Assembly (NCBI RefSeq): GCF_026013905.1
Contig: NZ_CP110257.1
Location: forward strand, 2,564,001 to 2,628,000
Direction of reading: 5' to 3'
Origin: Schlegelella aquatica
GTDB taxonomy: Bacteria; Pseudomonadota; Gammaproteobacteria; Burkholderiales; Burkholderiaceae_C
Length of the DNA: 64,000 nucleotides
Part shown: positions 50,576-57,912 of the stretch, one piece after another
Numbering within the stretch: position 1 is the stretch's first letter
Layout of the letters: each line of letters opens with the position of its first letter
Position numbers and translations under genes: made by a program
The notes under the pieces: model-generated
What the model was told of the DNA's origin: nothing
What the model saw: only the letters and a program-made list of their open reading frames with translations
Database searches by the model: none

Positions 50576-51172
50576 TCAGAACCGGAAGCCCACCCCCACG
50601 CCGACCAGCAGCGGGTCGACCTTGAAGGTGCCGAGCTTGGCGCCGCCCGCCTTGACGTCTGTGCGGATCTGCACCTTCTTCACGTCCAGGTTCAGGTAGA
50701 CGTTCTTGCTGATCTCGTAATCGGCACCGACTTGCAGCGCCAGGCCGAAGCTGTCCTTGTCGATGGTGACGCCGGCGGGCAGGTCCACGTTGGAGAAGCG
50801 CGTGTAGTTGAGGCCCGCGCCGACGTAGGGCTTGAACGCGCCCATGCCGTCGAAGTGGTACTGCACCGTGAGCGTGGGCGGCAGGTGCTTGAGCGAGCCG
50901 ATCTCGGTGCCGCCCGCGCGCACGTCGTGCTTCTGCGGGTAGGTGAGGATGAGCTCGGCGGCGAGGTTGGGCGTGAAGAAGTAGGAGACGTCGACTTCCG
51001 GAATGACCTTGTCGTTCACGCTCAGGTCCAAGCCCGTGGAGTCCTTGTTGGCGCTGTCCAGATTGACGGCGCGCACGCGCACCAGCCAGGGCGAGGGCTC
51101 GGCGGCCTGTGCACCGAGAGAGGCGAAGCTGGCCGCGGCCACGAGAGCGAGGAGGCTGTACTTGGCTTTCAT
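50576..51172 (-). CDS. ompW: OmpW-family outer membrane porin
   Basis: A 198-residue protein with a cleavable signal (ending near LGAQAAEP) and an eight-stranded beta-barrel pattern. PWLVRVRAVNLDS opens the barrel, PTLTVQYHF and KPYVGAGLNYTRF are typical strands, and it ends in GVGFRF with the terminal Phe used by the Bam machinery. OmpW barrels pass small hydrophobic molecules and respond to stress or oxygen level. An FNR-like dyad lies 67-80 bases upstream. Convergent with olsB. Confidence 0.92.
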   Translation of the reverse strand: MKAKYSLLALVAAASFASLGAQAAEPSPWLVRVRAVNLDSANKDSTGLDLSVNDKVIPEVDVSYFFTPNLAAELILTYPQKHDVRAGGTEIGSLKHLPPTLTVQYHFDGMGAFKPYVGAGLNYTRFSNVDLPAGVTIDKDSFGLALQVGADYEISKNVYLNLDVKKVQIRTDVKAGGAKLGTFKVDPLLVGVGVGFRF

Positions 51173-51210
51173 GTCTTGGGTATCGAGGTCCAGGGAACAT
51201 TCCCGCCCCT

Positions 51211-51252
51211 ATTCCATGACACCCGTAGGGGGAATTCGTTGCGGTGCATCAA
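51211..51252 (-). promoter_or_regulatory. FNR-like box and -10 upstream of ompW
   Basis: TTGCG-GTGC-ATCAA (51239-51252) matches the FNR/ANR dyad TTGAT-N4-ATCAA at 8 of 10 positions, with a perfect right half. On the ompW strand the hexamer TGGAAT (51211-51216) is centred about 32 bases further on, fitting a class II activator position near -41.5. Inferred oxygen control of ompW. Confidence 0.5.
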
Positions 51253-51298
51253 CGCCCGCGACCCCTGGGTTTACCCGGATCCGAAGCTTTGAGCTGGG

Positions 51299-51538
51299 TC
51301 AACGCCACACCGACGAGGCGCGGCGGGCGCGCAGCGCGCGCGCGAGGCCCCACACCGCGCCGCCCGCCGCAAACACCGCCCAGGCCCACAGCACCAGCCG
51401 GTTGAGCGTCGCCTCACGGCTCGGCTCGAACCAGCCGAGCCCCAAGGCCTCCACCGCCACGGCGCCAAGGTAGAGCCCCAACCCCAGGAGCAGGCTGCCC
51501 GCCAGCGCCCCCACCACCACGTATCCCAACGACCGCAT
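51299..51538 (-). CDS. small two-helix membrane protein
   Basis: A 79-residue protein with two hydrophobic helices (LGYVVVGALAGSLLLGLGLYL and LVLWAWAVFAAGGAVWGLA, quoted in part) and a basic C-terminus. The ATG at 51538 has GGGAAGAA upstream and is preferred to a TTG 21 codons earlier. No family recognised; it may be an orphan inner membrane protein. It lies between ompW and opgD, all on the same strand. Confidence 0.55.
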   Translation of the reverse strand: MRSLGYVVVGALAGSLLLGLGLYLGAVAVEALGLGWFEPSREATLNRLVLWAWAVFAAGGAVWGLARALRARRASSVWR

Positions 51539-51712
51539 CTGTTCTTCCCGTTCGGCCTCGGCGCCGGTGCGACTTCGCCGGCGCGTCTTGAAAACGGGCA
51601 AGGCTAGCGGCCGACCCGAACGCGGGGGTGTACGCGCCTCTCACACGTGAGCAATTGCGTCGGCAGGCGCGCCTTGCTTACGAGCGGTTTCCACGCGGGG
51701 GGGAGGTCCCGC

Positions 51713-53293
51713 TCACGCGAACTTGCGCTGCGACGGGGCAGGCGGGTCCCACTGGTAGAGCCAGGTTTCGGTGAGCGCCTGGCCGTTGCAGCGCAGGTAC
51801 AGGCGCAGGTCGATGGGCTGCGTGCTCTCGTCCGTCGGACGCAGGTCGAACATCGCGCGGTAGCCGCGGATGGAGTGCAGTGGCCGGGCCGAGGTGATTT
51901 CGATCTTGCCGCGCGAGGCCGTGATGACCGGCTCGACCACCGCGTCCTTGCCCAGCAACGCGAGGTCGCCGCCTGCGAAGTCCACCGCGAAGCGCCACGA
52001 GAAGTACTTGCGCGGTTGCCCGACGATGCCTCCGATGCCCGTGCGGGTGGCGACGCAGCGGGCGACGCCCGGCTTGACGGGGCTGTCGGCGCCCCAATGC
52101 AGGCGGTAGCCGAACAGCAGTTCCTGCCCCGGCTGCGGCTTGTCCTGCGGGTTCCAGAAGGCGACGATGTTGTCGAACGTCTCGTCGATCGTCGGGATCT
52201 CGACGAGTTGCACCGAGCCCTTGCCCCAGCCTGCCTTGGGCTCGACCCACAGGCTCGGACGCCGTTCGTAGAACACGCCGTCGTCCTGGTAGTGGTCGAA
52301 GTCGCGGTCGCGCTGCATCAGGCCGAAGCCCCGGGGGTTCTCGTCGAGGTAGGCATTGAAGCGCAGACGCTCGGGATTGGCCAGCGGCCGCCAGATCCAC
52401 TCGCCGCGGCCGGTCCACATCTGCAGGCCGTCGCTGTCGTGGATCTCGGGGCGCCAGTCGTTGGCCATGCGCTTGTCGTTCTCGCCGAACTGGAACATGC
52501 TGGTGCACGGCGCGATGCCGAGCCGCTCGATCGGCTTGCGCGGATAGAGCGCGGCGTCCACGTCCATCACCAGCGTCTCGCCCGGCGTGATGAGGAAGCG
52601 GTAGGCGCCGGCCACGCTCGGCGAATCGAGCAGCGCATAGACCGTCACCGTGCTCGATTGCGGCGCCGGCCGCTCGAGCCAGAACGCGACGAAGTTCGGG
52701 AACTCCTCGGGCCGGCTCATGCCGGTGTCGATCGCCAGGCCGCGGGCCGACAGGCCGTACTGCCACTCCCCGCCCACGGCGCGGAAGTAGCTCGCGCCGA
52801 GGAAGGCTGCGACGTCCCGCGTCCAGTCGGTGTGGAAATTGAGGCGAAAGCCCGCAAAGCCGAGGTCCTTGGGCAGGGCCTTCGTGTCGAGCCCGCTCTT
52901 GCGGTGGTCGAACATCTCCGGGTCGTAGGCCAGCTCCTGCGCCTGGCCCCCCGCCACCTCGAACATGCGCACCGGCGTCTTGTAGAAGAGGCCGAGGTGG
53001 AAGAACTGCGCCTGGAAGCGCAGCTTCTCGTCGCGCCACAAGGCGTGGTCCTGCCGAAAGCGGATCGACTGGTACTGGTCCCAGTCGAGCGCCTCGATCG
53101 CCTTGGGCACCGAGTTGCGCGCAGGTTGATGAGCGCGGCCTGCGAGCGCCCGGGCCTGGCCTTTGAGCCAGGCGTAGTCGAAGGGATGGGCCTTGCCCAG
53201 AGGCACCAAGGGCACCGCCCGGGCGGGCGAGTTCAGCAGAGAACCGGTCGAGCAGAAGGTGGCAAGGCAGGAAAGGAAGTGTCGTCTTTGCAC
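51713..53293 (-). CDS. opgD: glucan biosynthesis protein D (OpgD/MdoD)
   Basis: Periplasmic protein shaping osmoregulated periplasmic glucans. The 526-residue product begins with a twin-arginine-like signal (QRRHFLSCLATFCSTGS). Long family blocks follow: RFQAQFFHLG region, GFAGFRLNFHTDWTRDVAAF, FLGASYFRAVGGEWQYGLSA, RGLAIDTGM, APCTSMFQFGEN, FNAYLDENPRGFGLMQRD and the end TETWLYQWDPPAP. Tat export and the overall match favour OpgD over OpgG. The start is GTG at 53293, the only codon that begins the signal peptide correctly. The opgH synthase gene is not nearby. Confidence 0.9.
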   Translation of the reverse strand: MQRRHFLSCLATFCSTGSLLNSPARAVPLVPLGKAHPFDYAWLKGQARALAGRAHQPARNSVPKAIEALDWDQYQSIRFRQDHALWRDEKLRFQAQFFHLGLFYKTPVRMFEVAGGQAQELAYDPEMFDHRKSGLDTKALPKDLGFAGFRLNFHTDWTRDVAAFLGASYFRAVGGEWQYGLSARGLAIDTGMSRPEEFPNFVAFWLERPAPQSSTVTVYALLDSPSVAGAYRFLITPGETLVMDVDAALYPRKPIERLGIAPCTSMFQFGENDKRMANDWRPEIHDSDGLQMWTGRGEWIWRPLANPERLRFNAYLDENPRGFGLMQRDRDFDHYQDDGVFYERRPSLWVEPKAGWGKGSVQLVEIPTIDETFDNIVAFWNPQDKPQPGQELLFGYRLHWGADSPVKPGVARCVATRTGIGGIVGQPRKYFSWRFAVDFAGGDLALLGKDAVVEPVITASRGKIEITSARPLHSIRGYRAMFDLRPTDESTQPIDLRLYLRCNGQALTETWLYQWDPPAPSQRKFA

Positions 53294-53452
53294 GTCGTCC
53301 CGATGTCGAAGATGCACACACGCCGCGCGCGGGCGGCCACGCCCGCGCCGGCACCTCGCCGGCGATGGTAGTGGGAGCGGGCGGCGGCGCCGCGCCTCGC
53401 GGGGCGCAGCTTGGCAACCATCCGTGACATCGGGGGCACGATGGGCGCCCCC

Positions 53453-53498
53453 GAAAAGGGGCCCGCCCCGGCCTGCGCAGTGCAGGGCCGGGGCGGGC
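53453..53498 (-). terminator. intrinsic terminator after MHS transporter operon
   Basis: On the minus strand a 13-bp perfect GC stem (53461-53473 with 53486-53498) and a 12-base loop is followed by CCCTTTT. It lies 20 bases after the small membrane protein gene, closing the transporter operon before opgD. Confidence 0.75.
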
Positions 53499-53517
53499 TG
53501 GTGGTGGAGCGCTTTGC

Positions 53518-53664
53518 TTACTTGCTCGCCGCCGGCGCGGCGGCCGGCGCGTGGGTCGCCTCGGTGCCGTGCTTCTCGCCACTCATGTCGATATCGCCGC
53601 CCTTGGACAGCATGAAGATTGCCAGCGCCGCGAACACGGCGAAGCCGGCGAGCAGTTTCCACAT
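53518..53664 (-). CDS. 48-residue single-helix membrane protein, transporter partner
   Basis: Minus-strand frame MWKLLAGFAVFAALAIFMLSKG... of 48 residues: one N-terminal hydrophobic helix (about residues 3-19) and an Asp/Ser/Ala-rich tail with KGGDIDMSGEKHG. GGAG lies 9 bases before the ATG. It follows the MHS transporter by 81 bases and precedes the terminator, so it is in the same operon. Too short for usual gene callers, but ribosome binding site, composition and position all support it. It may be a small regulatory or stabilising subunit of the transporter. Confidence 0.7.
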   Translation of the reverse strand: MWKLLAGFAVFAALAIFMLSKGGDIDMSGEKHGTEATHAPAAAPAASK

Positions 53665-53745
53665 GGTTCTCGACTCCTATTGCTTGAAACCGGTCGGGCC
53701 GGGCTTGGCGCCCGCCCGGCCGCTCGTGGGAGCCAACGAAAGACG

Positions 53746-55416
53746 TCAGTCGTTGGCGAAGATGTCGCGGTCCTTCGTCTCGCGCAGGAACAGCATCCCG
53801 ATCACGAACGTGGCGGCCGCGATGATGATCGGGTACCACAAGCCGTTGTACATGTTGCCCGTGGCGGCCACGATGGCGAAGGACGTGGTGGGCAACAGAC
53901 CGCCGAACCAGCCGTTACCGATGTGGTAGGGCAGGCTCATGGAGGTGTAGCGGATGCGGGTCGGGAACAGCTCGACCAGCATCGCGGCGATCGGGCCGTA
54001 CACCATGGTCACGTAGATGACCAGCAGCGTGAGGATCGCCACCACCTTGACCTTGTCGACCTTGGCCGGGTCGGCCTTGGCCGGATAGCCCGCGGCCTTG
54101 AGCGCATCGCTCACGTCCTTCTTGAAGGCGGCGATCGCCTTGGTGCTGGCCTCATCGAACTTGCCGCCCGAGACGGTGGCTGCCGGCGCGGTGATGACCT
54201 TGTCGCCGACCTTGACCGACGCCGGGCCGCTGCCCGCGGCGTTCTCGTAGCTCACCGAGCTTTGCGCCAGGTAGCGCTTGGCGATGTCGCAGGAGGTGCG
54301 GAAGTCGATCTCGCGGGCGATCGGGCTGCCCTGGAACGAGCACTCCTTGGGATCGGCGGTCACGATCACCTGGGTGCGTGCCTGGGCGGCGGCCAGGTCC
54401 GGGTTGGCGGCCTGCGTCAGGGCCTTGAACAGCGGGAAGTAGGTGAGCGCGGCGATCAGGCAGCCGGCCATGATGATGGGCTTGCGGCCGATCTTGTCGG
54501 ACAGCGTGCCGAACACGACGAAGAACGGCGTGCCGATCAGCAGCGCGACCGCCACCAGCACGTTGGCCGTGGCCGCGTCCACCTTGAGCGCCTGGGTCAG
54601 GAAGAACAGCGCGTAGAACTGGCCCGTGTACCACACGACCGCCTGGCCGGCGGTCAGGCCCACGAGCGCCAGGATCACGATCTTGAGGTTCTTCCACTGA
54701 CCGAACGACTCGGACAGCGGCGCCTTCGACGTCTTGCCCTCGGCCTTCATCTTCTTGAAGGCCGGCGACTCGTTCATGCTCATGCGGATCCACACCGAGA
54801 TCCCGAGCAGGATGATGGACACGAGGAAGGGCACACGCCAGCCCCAGGCCGCGAAGTCCTCCTCGCCCATCGCGGTGCGGGTGCCCAGGATCACCATGAG
54901 CGACAGGAACAGGCCCAGCGTCGCGGTGGTCTGGATCCACGAGGTGTAGGCGCCGCGCTTGCCGTGCGGCGCATGCTCGGCCACGTAGGTCGCCGCACCG
55001 CCGTACTCGCCGCCCAGCGCCAGGCCTTGCAGCAGGCGCAGGATGATGAGGATGATGGGCGCGGCCACACCGATCGCGGCATACGTGGGAAGGATGCCGA
55101 CGATGAAGGTCGACAGGCCCATGAGGAGGATGGTGACCAGGAAGGTGTACTTGCGCCCGATCATGTCGCCCAGGCGGCCGAACACCAGCGCGCCGAACGG
55201 ACGGACCAGGAAGCCTGCGGCGAAAGCCAGCAGCGCGAAGATGAACGCCGAGGTCGGGTCGAGCCCGGCAAAGAACTGCTTGGCGATGATCGCCGCGAGC
55301 GAGCCGTACAGGTAGAAGTCGTACCACTCGAACACGGTCCCCAGCGAGGAGGCGAAGATGACCTTCTTCTCCTCGGCAGTCATCGGCGCTTTCGCGGCCG
55401 GTAGTGCGGCTGCCAT
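53746..55416 (-). CDS. MHS-family MFS transporter with periplasmic insertion
   Basis: A 556-residue metabolite:H+ symporter family member (ProP/KgtP-like). Signatures are FASSLGTVFEWYDFYLYGSL, RPFGALVFGRLGDMIGRKYT, RLLQGLALGGEYGGAATYVAEH and motif A copy SDKIGRKPIIM. The usual length is 430-450; the excess is a ~105-residue segment (about residues 355-465) in the periplasmic TM9-TM10 loop, containing CSFQGSPIAR and TSCDIAKR with two Cys. The ATG at 55416 follows AAAGGAGA; a GTG directly before it is less likely. The substrate is probably an organic acid or osmolyte. Confidence 0.9.
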   Translation of the reverse strand: MAAALPAAKAPMTAEEKKVIFASSLGTVFEWYDFYLYGSLAAIIAKQFFAGLDPTSAFIFALLAFAAGFLVRPFGALVFGRLGDMIGRKYTFLVTILLMGLSTFIVGILPTYAAIGVAAPIILIILRLLQGLALGGEYGGAATYVAEHAPHGKRGAYTSWIQTTATLGLFLSLMVILGTRTAMGEEDFAAWGWRVPFLVSIILLGISVWIRMSMNESPAFKKMKAEGKTSKAPLSESFGQWKNLKIVILALVGLTAGQAVVWYTGQFYALFFLTQALKVDAATANVLVAVALLIGTPFFVVFGTLSDKIGRKPIIMAGCLIAALTYFPLFKALTQAANPDLAAAQARTQVIVTADPKECSFQGSPIAREIDFRTSCDIAKRYLAQSSVSYENAAGSGPASVKVGDKVITAPAATVSGGKFDEASTKAIAAFKKDVSDALKAAGYPAKADPAKVDKVKVVAILTLLVIYVTMVYGPIAAMLVELFPTRIRYTSMSLPYHIGNGWFGGLLPTTSFAIVAATGNMYNGLWYPIIIAAATFVIGMLFLRETKDRDIFAND

Positions 55417-55481
55417 CACTTGTCTCCTTTAGGAATGTCTCGTCAATGCGCATCACGCCGCGACGGCGGCATGTGAGGTGG

Positions 55482-55556
55482 ACTATCGTTGCCCGCTCTG
55501 ACCCACCGCTGACGCGCAGCCAACAGCACCTGACGTCGCGCTGACTCGAAACTGAC
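55482..55556 (-). promoter_or_regulatory. phased TCAG direct repeats and -10 upstream of MHS transporter
   Basis: Five exact GTCAG copies (CTGAC on the + strand at 55498, 55509, 55530, 55541 and 55552) are spaced 11, 21, 11 and 11 bases; a degenerate copy at 55520 nearly fills the gap. They end 10 bases before GATAGT (revcomp of 55482-55487), a plausible -10. Eleven-base phased direct repeats are typical of OmpR-family regulators, one of which is encoded at 57062-57721. Confidence 0.6.
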
Positions 55557-55634
55557 GGGGCCGGTGCGGGCGCCGCGCTTCTGATGGAAGGAATGGTGAC
55601 CCGCGAGGCGCATCTCGCGCCCCGGGGGCCCGCC

Positions 55635-57065
55635 TCACGCCTCGTCCGAGGCGCCGAGCACGAGCCGCACCGCGAAGCCGTGCGCGGCGGGCAGCAGTTG
55701 CAGGCGCCCGCCATGCGCGCGGGCCACCATGTCGGCCAACATGAGGCCCAAGCCGGTGCGGCCCTCGTAGGCCTGGGCATCGAGCGCGGCCTGCAACTCG
55801 GCACGCCGTGCCTCGTCCACCCCCGGCCCGTCGTCCTCCACCGTGAGGCCCGGCGCCCGGCCGCCCGAAGCCGGGCCGACACCCCCTCGGGGGGTGGGCG
55901 TGAGCCCCGGGGGCGAGGATCCAAGGCCCTGCCCCTGCTCGGCCGTCAGCGTCACCCGGCGCGCGCCGTGGCGCACCGCGTTGTCCAACAGGTTGACCAG
56001 CGCCGCAGCGAGCAGGTCGGGGTCTGCGCGCAAAACGGCAGCCCCGCGCACGTCCACCTGCAACTCCTCGGTGGGCAGCCGCTCGACGAGTGAGACCAGA
56101 TCGACCGGCTCGGGGCGCACCTCCACATCGCTGCGGAACAGCGCGAGCAGCGCGGCCACCACCCGGCGCAGGCGCGACACCGCGGCGCGGGCACGGGTGA
56201 GGCGTGGCTGCAGCGTGGGCGGGCATTCCTTCAGTGCCGTGGCCAGTTGGGCGTCCAGGCCGGCCAGCGGCGTGCGCAAGGCGTGCGCCGCGTGGGCGCT
56301 GAAGGCCCGTTCGTGGGCCAGGCGGCGCTGGAGCCGCTCGCTCAACTGCTCCAGGGCATCGTGCACGGGAACGAGTTCGCTGCGCTCGGCCGCGGGCAGC
56401 GTGGCATCGGGCGCCAGCGGGTCGTGCGTGCGCAGGTGCTCAGCCAAGCGATCCAGCGGCTCGAGTTCGTGGCGCACGCGCCCGCGCAGCCACACCTGCG
56501 TCAGCAGGGCGATCGCCAGCGCGGCCAGCGCGGCGCTCAGCACCATGTCGGTTCGCGCTTCGCGGCGCTCGTCGTGCGTCTGAGCCACGTAGAGCATGTG
56601 GCCCTCGTGGCCGAGCGGGGCTCCGAAGACCCGCCAGCCGGGCGCATCGCTGAAGCCTGCGGTGGGCGTCGAGGTCCACGGCGTCTGGGGTGCGGTGGAC
56701 GAGCGCGAGGCGAGCGCGCCCTCGCCGCCCCGGTGGGCCACGATCTGCCACGCAAAGCGCCCGCTGGGCGGGAGCACGGGCGTTGCCACCACCCCCGCAG
56801 TCCGCAAATCGGCGGCAAGGGCCGCGGCCAGCACCTCGGCTGCCGCCTGAAGCGCGTCGTCCAGCAGTTCGTCGACCTCGTGGCGGGTGGCGAGCGCCGC
56901 CGCACCAGCGACGGCCAGACTCCACAGCAGCGACCACGCCAAGAGCGCCCGCCCGAGCCGGGCTCGGATGGACGGGCGAGCCGCACCATCGTCACGCCGA
57001 GTTGCGCGGGCTTCGAAGGAGGGGGCCCTGTTGCCCGCCGCGCCGCCTTGCGCTGCCGGCTTCAT
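55635..57065 (-). CDS. sensor histidine kinase (PmrB/QseC-like)
   Basis: A 476-residue kinase with two membrane helices (about residues 40-62 and 172-192) around a ~110-residue periplasmic sensor domain. The phospho-His is in AHALRTPLAGLDAQL, the N-box in LVNLLDNAVRHGARR, and the glycine boxes are DDGPGVDEARR and GRTGLGL. A ~25-residue Pro/Gly-rich insertion sits between the N-box and the first glycine box, which is unusual. Its ATG overlaps the response regulator stop by four bases, so they are a cognate pair. eptA lies divergently beside the pair, as in PmrAB systems. Confidence 0.9.
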   Translation of the reverse strand: MKPAAQGGAAGNRAPSFEARATRRDDGAARPSIRARLGRALLAWSLLWSLAVAGAAALATRHEVDELLDDALQAAAEVLAAALAADLRTAGVVATPVLPPSGRFAWQIVAHRGGEGALASRSSTAPQTPWTSTPTAGFSDAPGWRVFGAPLGHEGHMLYVAQTHDERREARTDMVLSAALAALAIALLTQVWLRGRVRHELEPLDRLAEHLRTHDPLAPDATLPAAERSELVPVHDALEQLSERLQRRLAHERAFSAHAAHALRTPLAGLDAQLATALKECPPTLQPRLTRARAAVSRLRRVVAALLALFRSDVEVRPEPVDLVSLVERLPTEELQVDVRGAAVLRADPDLLAAALVNLLDNAVRHGARRVTLTAEQGQGLGSSPPGLTPTPRGGVGPASGGRAPGLTVEDDGPGVDEARRAELQAALDAQAYEGRTGLGLMLADMVARAHGGRLQLLPAAHGFAVRLVLGASDEA

Positions 57066-57721
57066 CGCAGGGCCCCGAAACGGTAGCCCAGCCCGCGCAC
57101 GGTCTCGATCACATCCTTGCCCAACTTGCGGCGCAGGCTCGAGACGTGCACCTCCAGCGCGTTGCTGGCCAGCGCGCCCGGTTCGCCGTGGACGAGGGTC
57201 TCCAGATCGTGCTTGGGCACGATGCGGCCGGCGCGCAGTGCCAGGGCCTCCAGCACGGCCCACTCCCGCGAGGTGAGTCCCACCGGCAGGCCCGCACGGC
57301 GGGCCGCTCGCGCTGACAGGTCGACCTCGGCCTCACCCGCACGCAGCAGGGAGGTGCCGGCCCCGGCTTGCCGCCGGCACACCGCGCGCAACCGAGCCGC
57401 CAGCTCCTCGGGTTCGAAGGGCTTGACGAGGTAGTCGTCCGCCCCCGCGTCGAGTCCTTGCACCCGGTGTTTCAACAAGTCGCGTGCCGTGAGCATGACG
57501 GCGGGCGTCGCGTCGCCACGGGCGCGTTGCCGGCGCAGCCACTCCAGGCCGGACCCATCCGGCAGCTCCCAGTCGATGAGCCAGGCATCGCAAGGCTCAC
57601 GCTCATGCGCGACCGCCTCGGAAAGCCTGCGGCACCACTGCACGCGGTGCCCTTCGGCCTGGAGGAAGTCCCGCAGGCCTTCACCGAGGATGTCGTCGTC
57701 TTCGATCAGCAGCAGTCGCAT
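57062..57721 (-). CDS. OmpR/PmrA-family response regulator
   Basis: A 219-residue regulator. The receiver has LLLIEDDDILGEGLRDFL, phospho-Asp in AWLIDWELPDGSG and Lys in YLVKPFEPEELAARL. The winged-helix output has LTSREWAVLEALALRAGRI and the recognition segment ALEVHVSSLRRKLG. The ATG at 57721 (MRLLLIEDD) is preferred to a TTG two codons earlier. First gene of the pair; the spacer to eptA carries a direct-repeat box resembling PmrA sites. Confidence 0.92.
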   Translation of the reverse strand: MRLLLIEDDDILGEGLRDFLQAEGHRVQWCRRLSEAVAHEREPCDAWLIDWELPDGSGLEWLRRQRARGDATPAVMLTARDLLKHRVQGLDAGADDYLVKPFEPEELAARLRAVCRRQAGAGTSLLRAGEAEVDLSARAARRAGLPVGLTSREWAVLEALALRAGRIVPKHDLETLVHGEPGALASNALEVHVSSLRRKLGKDVIETVRGLGYRFGALR

Positions 57722-57788
57722 GCGCAAGAGGGGAGGAGGTCGCGATCGTGCATTACGGTACCACTGCCCCGGCCGAGCGCCGGCCGCG

Positions 57789-57821
57789 CTTCAGCCTGGC
57801 TTCAGCGAGGGGTGCTGCAAT
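57789..57821 (+). promoter_or_regulatory. PmrA-like direct-repeat box and -10 upstream of eptA
   Basis: CTTCAG-CCTGG-CTTCAG (57789-57805) is a perfect 6-base direct repeat with 11-base phasing, close to the PmrA box (YTTAAK-N5-YTTAAK). TGCAAT (57816-57821) lies exactly 10 bases after it as a possible -10, the same spacing as in the MHS-transporter promoter. Confidence 0.55.
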
Positions 57822-57912
57822 GCCGCGCATGAAACGGTTGTCGTTGCGCTGGGGACCGCGCCGTGGGAAGGACGAGGCCGAAGGATGCGATCTCCGGCTT
57901 CCGCCGGCCCCG

